In this document: piece by piece, positions 1-12,637 of the stretch
Position numbering within the stretch: the stretch's first letter is position 1
How the letters are laid out: every line of letters begins with the position of its first letter
DNA from: Chamaecyparis obtusa
Taxonomy: Eukaryota > Streptophyta > Pinopsida > Cupressales > Cupressaceae
Length of the DNA stretch: 64,000 nucleotides
Direction: 5' to 3'
NCBI GenBank assembly: GCA_027943335.1
Contig: BSBK01002163.1
Location: 1 to 64,000, forward strand
The notes under the pieces: generated by a model
Seen by the model: only the letters and a program-made list of their open reading frames with translations
What the model was told of the DNA's origin: nothing
The model's database searches: none
Made by a program: the position numbers and the translations under genes

Positions 1-2736
1 TGTGAACTCGGCAACATTGCATAGTCTGGCCAAAAGAGAGGTAACATTCGAATAGGAAGATTAAATGTTTGACAAAACTGAAGACAATTCCACTTGATTA
101 ATAGCTATGTGCTGAGCAATGTGCTCAAGCACTTTATTGTTGAATCTCTTCTCAGCTCTTTCAACTAACTTTTCTGTCCCAGATGAATCCTCATTGTATT
201 TGTTTACTACTTCTGCTAATTGTAACAAAACATGTTGAGAGGAGTCTCCTTTAATACCTAATGCTTCTGACAAAATGTCCTTAGCATCCTTAATGATTTT
301 ATATTCCTTGTCTCTCTCATCTTTAAGTTTCTTTTGCTTCGCTTTCCTTTGGAGGATTTCACCTATATTTTGCATTTGGTCTGCTGATAGATTTGCAAAA
401 TCTAATGTTGGAATCTCTATTTCTTCATCTAGGTCTATATCCTCTACTATATTCTTGCCCAAAAATCTTATACTCGGTTGAGCCTTAGGCTTATCTGTAC
501 TTAATGCCTTAGTAGTAGTGACAGTAGACATAGTAGGACTAGCTATAGAGACTGGTATACTGTCTACTGGAGAACTTGAAGTATTTACAGATGTAGAATA
601 AAAAAATGGAATACTTACTGCTGGAAAACTTGATGAAGTAGGAGACTGCAACTCGGTAGAAGAAATGGTGGTTGCTTCTATTGTTGCCATAGGTGATTGG
701 ACAAATGTTGAAGTTGTCACAACCATGCTTGAAGGTGTCTCCAGGCTAGATGTAGTAACTTTTACTGGAGAGGTAGGAAGTGATGCAATGACTTCTGCTG
801 CTATCCTCATAGTATCATCTACCTCAGTGGCTTCTTCCTGTTCATTACTGTCATCTTCAATGTCTTTTATTATAACTGTTTCAATACTCGGTTGGTGAAG
901 ATGGTATATGTTCTTCCATGTGGCATTTTCAGCCTTCACAACCGATTCAATATTGTTAATCAGAATCAAACAAGTATTGAAATTTAGTGTCATCTTATTT
1001 TCATTCTCCTTCAATGCCTTCTTTATTTCATCATTTTTCAAGCTGGGCATTAACTGTCTCAGGGTTTGATCAAAAATGTCTTTTACAATTTGCTTTGCAT
1101 TGCTCCATCTCATTTTTATTGGATCTAATAAAGCTGCTAGAACCTGTGGGGCTATTTCATCAGGAGAGTATTTCCACTGTCCCATCTTTTCAATAACAGC
1201 ATCTTCTATTTCCTTTTGTTCTATTTCCAATCTGGTTTCATATTTAAAAGATTTTATATTGCTTACTCTAGATCCTGATCCTTCTCTAAAAAGTTTGATC
1301 TTCTCTTGAAGGGTTAGAGGAGGCCTTTTGAATATTATATCTTTGTCTGCCTTGTTTGCTTTACCTCTTGCACTTCTCCTTGTAAATATAGCAGTGGGAG
1401 GCTTAGGTGCCTTAGTGATGAATTCCTTTCCTTTCTTCTTTGCAGGTTCTGGTTCCTCTGTTTTCTCATCCTTTTCCTTTTCTTCTTTAGTGTCTTCTCC
1501 TTTGTCCTCAGTTAGCATTTTCATTTTGGCTATCCTCTTCTTTCCTTTATTTACCACCTGTGGAAGTTTTATGCTTAATTCAATTCTCACCTTAGCTTCA
1601 TCATATGTTCCAAAATATGGAGCTTTGGGATTAACAGGCTGATTAAGAAGGACTTCAATGATATTCTTGGTTTCATCAATGTTTACCTCATAAGGAAGAG
1701 GTTTTACATGTACAATCCTCTGTTTAGTAGCTTGAATGTATACTCTGTCACAGTCCACCATGAAACAAATATCATCCTTATAATCCTCAACCAACTTCTG
1801 TGGAATCCAGAATATGTCATTCATTTTCTCTTTGAAAGACTCAAAATAACTGTCCATGATGCTCTCAAAATTTTCACCCATTTCTGAAATATATTCATTT
1901 ATCTCATAAAGACCTAGTACATCCTTTCTCCATACTACTTTTCCTTTGGAAGGCAAGAATTTCTAAACCTAGAAGAATAAACAGACCAGTAAAGATCCAA
2001 ACTTACATGGATTGTTTTTGGAAGTTTGAATGCTTTCCATGTTCTTGTTAAATTGTTTTAACAATAAATCTACAAGATCAAATGATAAGTTATTCTTGAC
2101 CACCTTGTATGCTAGGTCAATGGCTTCACAGGATACACTATTCTGTCAACTTGAACTGTATATTTTATGTGCAATGATGTGTGTACCAAACTTTAGTTCA
2201 GCATCAGTAATGCTGCTTACTTTCATGCCTCTACCATCCCATTCGGCTAGGGTTTTCTTCTCTAGTTCTGGCCGACCTAGGGTTTTGGTAGATTTTTCTT
2301 TGTTTAACATGGGAAGACTGGTGATTTGATGAATCATCTTCTTAGTGATCTCTATGGGTTGCTCAAGCCAAATCTTGCCTTCATGTACACGGCTGAGAAT
2401 GTATCTAACCCATTTCTCCCGAAAGTTTTGAGGTAAATGTGCAATGTGAACTAATCCCTTGTCTTCTAGATGTTTGTGCTCGGGTTTTAGAACACCATCC
2501 ACACATAGTTCCTCATGCACAATATCTAGCTCTAGGTTTCCCATTTCTTGAATTGCACAATTGAAATGATTGTGAATATCGTTAACAAGTAGTACCTTAG
2601 GAAGAATCTGAGATTGAGCTCCATTCGGATCTAGGGCTGCTGCAATTGCGGGCATGAGCTTGAAATCTGGTGCGCTCCATTCCCCTTGGACTAACATTTC
2701 TAATCCTTTCTTCACTGAAGTGCTAGATGATGCCAT
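1..2736 (-). pseudogene. ORF-B of E1, unknown protein, C-terminus outside the window
   Basis: One reading frame runs from an ATG at 2736 (protein begins MASSSTSVKKGLEMLVQGEW) to the window edge, so this is the N-terminal ~900 residues of a ~1050-residue protein. It is broken by a TGA near 2144, where E2 has an arginine CGA codon, and by two TAG codons near 1963 and 1957, where E2 has Tyr and Gln. Residues ~120-230 hold a block containing IEITKKMIHQITSLP, which recalls plant transposon-associated proteins of unknown function. Then come a charged Lys/Glu stretch, a Ser/Thr-rich low-complexity region and a helical C-terminal part. I see no catalytic motif, signal peptide or membrane segment. A homologue with matching blocks is in element B (36838-40047). 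Function unknown. Confidence 0.75.
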
Positions 2737-3154
2737 GGTAGCTCACAGAAAATTCATTTCACAAAAGTGTTTGAATCGCTGGATTGCTCTTGAAATTTTC
2801 TGCTCTCAAAGTGCTAAAGGTTCGCAGTGAAGAATGAGTTTGATTTCTTGCCTTTTGTTTACAACTCTGTCATTAATGCTCAGTACGAATTAGGGTATGA
2901 ATTCTGATAGACTGTCACCCACTATGAATTAATTCCTCGGTAAAGACTTCGCAACTCGGTGAACTCAAGAATTCATATTGCTCCGACCTCACTCGGTAAA
3001 GACTGGTACCAACCTTGCTCGGTGAAAACTGATACCGACCTTCCTGTGATCTTGTTGCATCTTTGTATGCCGATTTAGATATTTCTTTTAATTTAGTTCT
3101 GGAACTGCTTGAAATTTGTCTATGAGAATACAGTTCCAGTGCTCTCTTGGGAAT
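2737..3154. other. Spacer between ORF-A and ORF-B of E1
   Basis: About 420 bases without an open frame, matching 17199-17640 in E2. It contains several ACTCGGT/GCTCGGT words, the same core that is tandemly repeated in the LTR. It probably acts as the leader or intergenic segment for ORF-B, but no promoter could be identified. Confidence 0.5.
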
Positions 3155-4348
3155 TTAGTTTGAGTCGGTAGAGCCACCCATTCCATTACTTCGACTGGTT
3201 TTCTCAGTAGATTTAGGAATCGACTTTTGTCTTACCTGTTTCTTGACCTTAGTTGCTTCATTCTTCTTTCCATCTTCAACTTCACTAACATTCATGCAAT
3301 TTCTGGCTATGTGACCAAGTTTAGTGCATTTGAAGCATCTTACGGTAGTATCTCTTTTCCTTAGATGATGTTTTATGTAGTTCATGCCAATGTGTCCATA
3401 TTCTCCACAGTAATGACATCTACACCAGGTGTTGTAATCCCATCCAAACATTGCTTTCATAATTTGTTCTGCTGGATTGAATGTTTTGGATCTGCACTCG
3501 GATGCCTTGTGACCTTATTTGTTGCATTTGTGACAATTACTTTTGAATCTTGGTTTTTCCCTGCATTCATTTGCTTTGTGACCATGCTGATTGTAGTTGT
3601 AGCATTTTCCATTGAATTATGCTTTTTCATTGCTCCAAAATTTATTTGAAGTATGTCCTATTTTGCCACAATGATTACAAGTAGGTTTCTAATTTCTTTG
3701 AGTACCTTGCTTAGAAGATTCACCTTCTCCATTGTATCCAAGTCCTGCTTTTCCTTTTTGCCTATGAAGATTTCGATTATACAGCTGATCTAGGTCTTCT
3801 TGGCTTTTCAGCATTCTTTCATTGATTTGTTTTTCGGTGTTTAGGTCATCCACCAATCTTTGATTGATTTCCTTTTCAGATCTTAGTTCTTCTTTTGTGC
3901 TTTCTATTTCTGAACTTAGAGTCAGAATTTTCTCATTTGTATGGGAGATCTGATCAATTAGGTTCTATAGCTGAAGGGTTATATTTTGGACTTCATTGTT
4001 CCTTCCATCTAATTCATCTTTCAACTTGTTTCTTTGTTCTAAGATCTCACAAAATCTTGTAGAGTGTAGTTCTTGTTCTCTTTTTAATTTTCTCACTTCT
4101 TCCTGCAGAGATCCATTCTTTTCTAGGAGTTCTTTGTGAGCATTGTTTGCTTCATCTAAGCTATTTGAGGGAAAAAGATCTTCAATCTTCTCTTCAATGT
4201 AATTCTGATCATTCATCTGATTTGCAAGTTTCTTCCTTCTTCTTAGGGATTGGGAAAGATGTTCTTTTGCTTCTTTAAGTTTAGCTATGGCCATTTCCAG
4301 ATCTAGCTTTTCATTTTCAATCACCTAGTTCAGTTTGAATACCTCCAT
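3155..4348 (-). pseudogene. ORF-A of E1: gag-like coiled coil with five zinc knuckles
   Basis: A single frame of 1194 bases (397 residues) from the ATG at 4348, shortly after the primer-binding site. Residues ~10-190 are rich in Glu, Lys and Leu heptads and look like a long coiled coil. Residues ~210-360 carry a series of CX2CX4HX4C-type zinc knuckles: CNHCGKIGHTSNKF (last Cys lost), CYNYNQHGHKANEC (second Cys lost), CHKCNK-stop-GHKASEC, CHYCGEYGHIGMNY (last Cys lost) and CFKCTKLGHIARNC. This layout suits a nucleocapsid-like RNA-binding protein that could package the element. Stops: TAG at 4325-4327, TAG at 3689-3691, TAA at 3617-3619 and TAA in the third knuckle. The stops at 3689 and 3617 recur in E2. 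No similarity to the copia gag at 33588 was seen. Confidence 0.8.
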
Positions 4349-4400
4349 TGTCCTGGATCTTTGCTCAAGCTAGTTAAGCTTTATCTTGAGAACCAATACT

Positions 4401-4412
4401 GCTCTGATACCA
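4401..4412 (-). other. Primer-binding site of E1
   Basis: On the minus strand the 5' LTR ends in ACA, followed by AT and then TGGTATCAGAGC, the usual plant site complementary to the 3' end of initiator methionine tRNA. This fixes the element as minus-strand. Confidence 0.9.
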
Positions 4413-4414
4413 AT

Positions 4415-5501
4415 TGTTGGAAATATTTAGGAATTAACCAAGTTACTGAGAGGGGAGGGGTGAATCAATAACTCCAAATTTTCTTTCAATTACAGATGTA
4501 TTAACATATAGTTCACTTTATCCTTATGCATATAGAAAGCATGAAACTTAAAAGCATTCACAATAATGACACATAGATTTGGTTACCCAGAAACCTTCCA
4601 AAAAGAAAGCAAAACTGGGGTGGGGATGAAACCCACAAAGCTTTAGTACTATAGTATAAAGTTGGCTAGTTAAGGCTTACAATTGATCACTTCTGATGAT
4701 CTACCCTGCTAGGAGCAATAAGGACTACTAGGTCCACCTTGTTAGAGGATTTTTACAAACTTACAAAAGAAGTATGTACTCGGTAAAGAGATTTTACAAA
4801 AGACTGTTAAGTCTACCCAGTTAAAGGATTTCAGTACTGATTCACCTATTAGGATGAAACAGTAGATCTCTTGTTTTGCAATTGGATTGCTGAATGAGAT
4901 TCGCTAATGTACTGATCACCTTCTATGATGAATTTGTCTTTTCTATTCCTTATACTGCTGTAGCCCTTTGTAATTCACTTATCTCTACCTTTCTTTCTTT
5001 TTCATATTCATACTCATTACAATACATCTTGGTATTTTAAAACATTGTTTATATACAAGTCTAAACAATTAATTACAATTACAATTACAAAGTCAGCTTG
5101 ACAAATAAACATAAGTGCTACTAAGTCGGCCCAAGTATGGTTACTCGGTTCCTGCAAACTAACTCGGTGACTTTCTGATACTCGGCGTCCACTGCATTAC
5201 TCGACATCATCATGCACTCAGTAGAAGTGAAGGCTCGGTTCATACTGACCACTCGGTAAGTTTTGAACTCGATAAATACTGGTGACTTGGTAGACATAAT
5301 GTCACTCGGTTTATACTGTCCTGCTTGGTTTGCACTGTTCTGCTCGGTTTGCACTGTTCTACTCGATTTGCACTGTTCTGCTCGGTGTGCACTATTTTAC
5401 TCGGTTTACACTGTTCTACTTGGTTTGGACTGTTCTGCTCGGTTTGCACTCAGAATGCAAATAAGTGTTGTCACTAGTGGCAATCCTGCTTAATGCCAAC
5501 A
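4415..5501 (-). repeat. 5' LTR of E1 (1087 bp)
   Basis: Begins TGTTGGAAATATT and ends AATGCCAACA on the plus strand, so it has TG...CA ends. It aligns with both LTRs of E2. It is shorter mainly because the 19 bp repeat block at ~5310-5450 (unit like GTTCTGCTCGGTTTGCACT) has about eight copies rather than twelve or thirteen. A G-rich tract (gagaggggaggggtg) lies near 4440-4456, i.e. close to the LTR 3' end on the coding strand. Confidence 0.92.
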
Positions 5502-6766
<1,265 letters not shown>

Positions 6767-7928
6767 TGTTAGGAATAACTGTCCACTAATACAACCGAGG
6801 GGGGGGGGGGGTGGGGTAAATCAGTTGTATGAGAGATTATTAAGCTTTAAACTATGAGTAGAAGAAATACCAACTCAAATGAATAAAATGAATGCCAGCA
6901 CAATAACACAATATTTGTTGTCAAGGAAACCCTATTAAAGGTAAAACTGTAGTGGAAATTAACACCCACAAATGATGTACTGAGAGTATAGTATCCTTGT
7001 TAGAAGATTAGGCCTGTTAGGTGCTTTTTAAAACATTACATTACATAGTCCTTGTTTAAGGAAAAATCCTATTAGGAGTCAAGAAAAAGATTAGGCTCAT
7101 TGCCCAAAGAAGGTTAAGCCCACCTTCATAACTCACTGTTCGCAACATAAGTGTATGAAAGGAAATACACAATCCTTGAACTATCTTATAGAAATTATCT
7201 TTTCTTGATTAGTTCTGATGAAGTACTTGCAATATCCTCTACTCTACATACAATAGACACAAGCTTATAGCTTCCACACTCTCTTATTATCACAAACATA
7301 CCTTTTCACCTTTTTAAAAGAAAATATCTTACATATATACCCTATTAAAAAATAAATGATGAGGTTGGACAGTTAGGCTTTCCAAATATACAAATGATTA
7401 CATAACTCATTTCTAAGATACACATGGAATCTATAACAAGTATACAACAATTATATTTCAACAATTAAGGTCTGACATCCATAAATCATTCTCGCCATTC
7501 ATAATACATGCTTCATTTCTAAAGTCGGCCCCAAGTAGGTCTCCTCCAGAATACACGCCACCACTGACATCATCACATGTCTTCCACGACTTGCTAAGAT
7601 AAAAGAACATCCCTTAAGCTCAAATACACTGAATCCTTATCTCTTGTAAGATATACTCAAAACTCAAAGACTAACTCCGTCAGCTTCCACTGTCACAAAT
7701 CAGTAACTAGTCTTCACTAAAAATTCTCCAACTCAACCACTATGCAATATTACATCATGAAATCTTATATATAAGATCACAACACCTCCATGTACACACA
7801 AATATGTTCACACATTCAGAATCATGAGTAAAGTGTTTGTACACTGTAATAACCAGTATGTTCTCTCTGTAGACACATATGTTGAGATCAATGACAAAAC
7901 AAAAATGACAACAATAGTAATTCCAACA
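6767..7928 (-). repeat. 3' LTR of copia F (right boundary uncertain)
   Basis: Starts TGTTAGGAATAAC at 6767 and reaches ATTCCAACA at 7928, giving a near-inverted terminal repeat (TGTTAGGAAT / ATTCCAACA). A run of 13 G then TGGGG lies just inside the start, as in elements B and C. The polypurine tract AAAGGGGGAGA lies at ~7980-7991, about 50 bases beyond 7928. An alternative LTR end at 7975 is therefore possible. Confidence 0.7.
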
Positions 7929-8194
7929 TCAAGATAATGTAGTGATTAAACATATTAAATGCATCATCAATATCCAAAAATCTCCCCCTTTGGTATTAAT
8001 GGCAACATATGGGAAAATCCATCAACCCAAAAGTAGCATCTCAGTATCCTCAACATAATCTTAAATAGTGAACTCTTCTTCATATAATCTTCTCCTTAAA
8101 TAGAAAGAATTTTCATATAGTCTCTTTCCCCCTCTGACAACAATAGCAAAGGGTTCCATAAGTCATCACCTATCTTCATCAATCAGGTGTTGAA
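7929..8194 (-). other. 3' untranslated region and polypurine tract of copia F
   Basis: Non-coding stretch between the end of the RNase H frame and the LTR. It includes CCAAAGGGGGAGATTT on the minus strand (~7976-7994), the same core tract used by E2, B and C, and a second ccccctc run near 8130. Confidence 0.6.
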
Positions 8195-9110
8195 TCACCG
8201 AAATATATTTTGTAGGCCTTCAACGATCACACCCTCTGAGGAGTAGATCCATACATCGAGTCCAAAAAATGATAGAGCTCTAAATACCTCTTGACTATTC
8301 TCACTAGGAGGGTCCTTTACCCCAAGAATACCTCTGAGATAGTCAAAGGCATCTTTTGGCAATGGTTTTGTAAAGATGTCTACTATCTGTTCTTTTGTTC
8401 TAATGTATTCCAGCTTTATTTCTTTCTTTGCTACCTTGTATCTCAAGAAGTGATACATAATAAAAATATGCTTACTTTTAGAATGCATCACAAGATTCTT
8501 TGACATATTTACTATAATAGTTTTATCACAATGGATAACCACTGGTTCAAAAAAAGTTATTCTAATATCTTTCAACATTTTCTTCATCCAGAAAATTTGA
8601 GTAGAATTAATTTAGTGACAACAACATACTCAGATTCAGCAGTAGATTGAGCTATATAGTCTTTCTTTTTACTCAACCATGAAACCAACATCTTCCCAAG
8701 AAAAAATGCACCTCCACTAGTACTCTTCCTATCGTCAATATTCTCTGCCCAATCAACATTAGTATAAGAATGTAGTTCAAAGTCATCATGTTTATCATAC
8801 CATAAGCCATATTCCATTGTTCCTTTCAGATATCTAAATATCATTTTTACAGTAGCCATGTGTGTCTCTTTAGGATTTTCTTGATATTTAGCCACAATTC
8901 CAACAACAGTAGCAATATTTGGTGTGGAGTGAGTTAGATATTATAATCCACTAACCATTGATCTATACTTGGTCTGAAAAACACTCTTTGTCTCATCATT
9001 ATTTTTTAGCTTATGACCAATCACCATGGGTGTACCAATAGGTTTATAGTCTTCCATCCCAAAAAATTTCAATATTTATTTAAGGGTATGTGCAGGATCA
9101 TGGTATACCA
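8195..9110 (-). pseudogene. Copia pol fragment: end of reverse transcriptase and RNase H
   Basis: Conceptual minus-strand translation gives copia landmarks in order: IGTPMV near 9035, IFRYLKGTMEYGLWY (~8810-8860), YTNVDWAENIDDRKSTSG (~8720-8775), SWLSKKKDYIAQSTAESEY (~8640-8690) and VDIFTKPLPKDAF (~8340-8385). These match the C-terminal end of plant Ty1/copia polyproteins, where the RNase H domain removes the RNA strand during reverse transcription. At least one frameshift near 8585 and stops near 8938 and 9085 inactivate it. The 5' end is truncated. Confidence 0.88.
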
Positions 9111-9115
9111 AAAAG

Positions 9116-9551
9116 TGGCGATGTAAAAAAATAAACTTTTCACTCATCCAAAAGAGCACTAAAAAATTTGTTGAATTTTTAGTAGGCTTGGGTGTCAGTA
9201 CACCTAGCCAAGCCAAAAGCCAAAGTACAAGCCTAATCGTATATCCGATAATATTGGATATCCGATTTTATATTGGATATTTGATTTTTGCCAAAAAATT
9301 ATATTTCTAGCTCGCGGTCGTGTTTAATGTTTTCATTGTGAAAATGTTGAACACGGCTCTCATTTCAGATATCTGATCTTTTCTCATACCTATTTTCTCA
9401 AAAAGAAAAGGTAAGTTAAATTTTTTAAATTTTTATTGTTTTTTAATTAAAATTTATAGTTTTTTATATAAAAATTAGGGTTTAAATGAGTTTTTAATTA
9501 TTATTTTAAATTGATTGTAATTATCCATTTGGGTTCTAATTGTAATCAGAC
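9116..9551. other. Unassigned AT-rich sequence upstream of the 9552 frame
   Basis: Non-coding. It contains two near-copies of tatattggatat(c/t)(c/t)gatttt around 9250-9290. It could be the promoter or 5' untranslated region of the gene relic that follows, but no convincing TATA box stands out. Confidence 0.4.
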
Positions 9552-10562
9552 ATGGACTCAAATCAATCAGAAAACCCTCCCAATGATCCCTCAAATAATC
9601 TAGAACCACCTTCAAATAATCTCCCACTTTTAGAAGATGAACCCGTCTCAAACCCTCGCCATTTAGAGGATCTTATAGGAGACAATCTAAATCATCTTAG
9701 AGGATATCAGACCACATATACCAATATCCCCACATTGCACCCCATGTTTTCCACATTGAAATCCATTATTGAAAACATGGAGAAACTTATAGAGAAACAT
9801 AATGTTCCACTTCTTTGGCGCGATTTCATGCATACCCAATTTGACGATGGGCTTGACTATGATCAAGTTATGAACCTAGACATAAAAAAACATGACATGG
9901 GTAATCTTTTTGTGGATCCCAAAACTATTTTAAATGTGGACCCTAACAAACCCAAGTTGTCAATTAAATGGTGCACAAATGATGCAATACGTGACAACTT
10001 TTGGGACTGCTGGTGGATGGTTTTTAGTAGACCACCTCACAGCAATTTGGATGTCCCATTTTATTTCATTACAAAAATGTATGTTGAATTTTTTCTCGAT
10101 CACAAGGTAAAATATTGGAGTATGAGACTGAACTAGGGTGTAGGCTTAGGCATGCCTCAGGACAATCCATGGGCACGCTGGGTGAAATCTTGCACATATG
10201 TCCCCACTTCCAAGATTTCACCACCTCCTATAGTGCAACATCCTAATATTATTTCTAAGGCCATCTCAGAGACTATTCAAGCCATTCACACTTTGAGTGA
10301 TCTATTGGTTATGTAGAGCATGACATTGTTGTCTCCTTGTGCTGATGCTTCTAGCCCTTCTGCATCCTCTACGAGCTCACATGTTTGTGTGTCCCTCACT
10401 CTCATTATGTGCAAGAATCTATGCTTAGGTCACCTGAATGATAGTGATGCATATAACTACTTCTTCAAGGTGGAAGATACTACACAATACACTATAAGCA
10501 CTGAAGCACCTCATGAATATGTACATTACGGGTATGAAGAGTCATGGACTCCTATTTTTACG
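9552..10562 (+). pseudogene. Unrecognised protein gene or relic, first exon
   Basis: The frame from ATG 9552 continues to 10562 with only two interruptions, TAG at 10134 and TAG at 10314, so about 337 codons are readable. The N-terminus is rich in Asn, Pro and Ser (MDSNQSENPPNDPSNN). The middle has aromatic-rich text such as NFWDCWWMVFSRPPHSNLDV and PFYFITKMYVEFFLDHKVKY. After the stops it gives DAYNYFFKVEDTTQYTI. At 10562 the sequence reads TTTTTACG/GTAAGG, a good splice donor. I recognise no family. It may be a decayed host gene or an ORF of an unclassified DNA transposon. The frame is conserved apart from two TAG codons, so it was probably coding. Confidence 0.5.
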
Positions 10563-10690
10563 GTAAGGGTAAACAGTTCACTTTTTACATTATATTTAAC
10601 TTTAAATGTTCGTATTTTTAGTATATTTTCTTATAATGATTTCTCACTTATGTTTTTTTATTTGTTACATTATGTTCAATTGATGACAGA

Positions 10691-11560
10691 GGAGAGTATG
10701 GCATAGGTGGAGGGGTCCATGCTTTCAGCCATATCATTTGGCCTTGACAATTATATGGTACATATGTTTTAATGTACTCATTGGTTTCCTTTAATTATTA
10801 TAATAAGATATGTACATGTGTTTTCTAATTTTTACGGTCATCTTATTACATACTAATGTACATTTCACCAATTGCCGCTGGGGGGAAATGAGATGGGGTT
10901 CAACCATAAAGCATTGACAAGGGGAAGGTAATTAAGTAATTTAGTTTGTTTATGCATACATGTAAACATGTCAGTTATGCGTACTCATTTTTAATTTACA
11001 TTGTTTATTTGATAGAGGGTGGTGTTTGATGATGTCATGAGACCCTTTCACCATGATAGAGTCATAAACATCTCAATTCGTAGTGATACCCCCATGGTAC
11101 GTATATTTCTAAAGTTATTTGTGTGTATTTTACTATCAAGTATATATAATATGATCAAGTCATGATTGTATGAAGTATATGTTTGACTTTTGTTGGTCAC
11201 CCATAGTTTGAGGGAGGTAGAATGCCAAGGGTTTGTATTATTGATGACTCAACCGATATTTCCTGAAGAAAGTTTAACACATGTAAGTTTTAATGTTAAT
11301 TTAGTTATTTTATAAACATATATTTGCTAACAAGGATTTAACATTAAATAGTATAACTCAAAGATCAATCTCATGTTCGCAAACATATACAGGTCAAAGT
11401 CAACATTGGTGGCATTGTTCCTTCCCTACCAAGGACATATATTAGGTCTCTTGTCTACGTGAGGAGACAAAGAGGTGAGGTACATGAGAGTTCAATTTTA
11501 GTTTTATTTATTTATTATTGTTGACTATGATTTTGAGTTTTCTTTTTTATTTGTAGAAAC
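10691..11560 (+). other. Possible downstream exons of the 9552 gene relic
   Basis: Several short open blocks are bracketed by plausible splice sites. These are 10691-10757 (after ttgatgacag, before gtacat), a block ending at ~10926 (ggggaag/gtaatt), 11016-11096 (after tttgatag, ending cccccatg/gtacgta), ~11207-11280 (after acccatag, before gtaagt) and ~11394-11480 (after catatacag). The 11016 block reads VVFDDVMRPFHHDRVINISI. The exon boundaries are inferred only from GT/AG context; a stop TGA lies in the 11207 block. Confidence 0.35.
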
Positions 11561-11599
11561 CATATAAATTAAGTAATCTAACTTGGGGTTTCACTTTTG

Positions 11600-12632
11600 T
11601 GTTTGAATGTTGGATCCATCAGAGTCAAAGAGTACTTCAAAGAGGCTACATTTTGATGATCCACCAGTAGAATAGGATGTCCTAGAAATATCTATAGTTG
11701 AACTTCTTATTTTGAGATGTCATATGATACATTTTGAGATGGTGTATGCCACATTGTATTGAGATATGTTGATTTTTTAAATATGTACACAATTATTGTT
11801 CATTTTGATATATATGAAACTTGATATTTGATCCAATTTGTTAATTGTGTGTTCATTTAGTGATTGTTAGTATGCAAATATGCTTGTGTGTATGTACTCA
11901 TGTGTATGATTTATGCCTTAAGTATATTCATGTATATTCAAGTACATTCTTTATAACCTAAATTTATGTGTATGGGCTACGTGCATGACTTAAGTGAATT
12001 TATGTGTATACTTTATAATCTATTTGCTACATGTATGATTCATGACTTAAGAAAATTTATGTGCTATTTGTGTTCACATGTGTAATTCATCATTTAGGTG
12101 AATTCAAAATTTATATACTACATTGTATCCATGTGTATATGATGCTCTCAACCAAGCAAATCCTTCAAAGTTCACTTCACAAATCTGGTGATCACCTTGT
12201 CAAATCCAATCTTATGCAATGTATTAGGTTAGAACTCTATTATACATGTCAAAGACACATCATTCGATGAGAATCAGTAAGAACATTCATGGAATGATGC
12301 TTCTACATCAAGATTTTATCAAACTATTATTGAGAAAATAATGACCTATCATTCTACGTACCAAACCCTCATTTCTAGGATCTGTAGGCCAGGGCTTATT
12401 CAAAAATACTCTTACAAATATCTTTAGATCCCCCAATGGATCTAACACATCCCTATGGACCCTAATAGCATAGATCCATCATAGAATATACTCATCCATT
12501 GGAGTATATATTGGCAAAAATGACTAGTGCTCCTTCATGCACCTTCAATCAACATTTACCATCATTTGTGGTCTCTGCAACACCATATATTCTACATATC
12601 CCTATAACCAAACACTATTATAGAAGACACTA
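11600..12632. other. Unassigned AT-rich sequence
   Basis: Rich in tatgtgtatg-like words around 11880-12140. I see no coding frame of note and no element ends. It ends at the GTTAA target duplication of E2 (12633-12637). Confidence 0.5.
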
Positions 12633-12637
12633 GTTAA

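Larger units (their letters stand above)
1..5501 (-). mobile_element. Non-autonomous LTR retrotransposon E1, left part cut by window edge
   Basis: Read on the minus strand, the order is 5' LTR (4415-5501), primer-binding site, ORF-A, then ORF-B running off the window. The whole stretch aligns with the complete element E2 (12638-20094); window base 1 matches about 14453 there, so roughly 1.8 kb including the 3' LTR lies outside. No protease, integrase, reverse transcriptase or RNase H is encoded between the primer site and the window edge. The LTR edge lies directly against a (TA)n-type microsatellite, so the target duplication cannot be tested. Confidence 0.9.
6767..9115 (-). mobile_element. 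5'-truncated Ty1/copia retrotransposon (F)
   Basis: On the minus strand the order is the end of reverse transcriptase and RNase H (about 9110 to 8200), a 3' untranslated part with a polypurine tract around 7980, and the 3' LTR (6767 to about 7928). The coding part stops abruptly near 9115; protease, integrase and most of the reverse transcriptase are missing and no second LTR is in the window. The LTR end resembles that of copia element C. Confidence 0.82.

Noticed and set aside
275..1642. Plus-strand frames opposite ORF-B (also 14971-16104 and 37319-38862)
   Set aside because: Shadows of the Ser/Thr- and Glu/Lys-rich ORF-B on the other strand; codon content and the two-family comparison support the minus strand.
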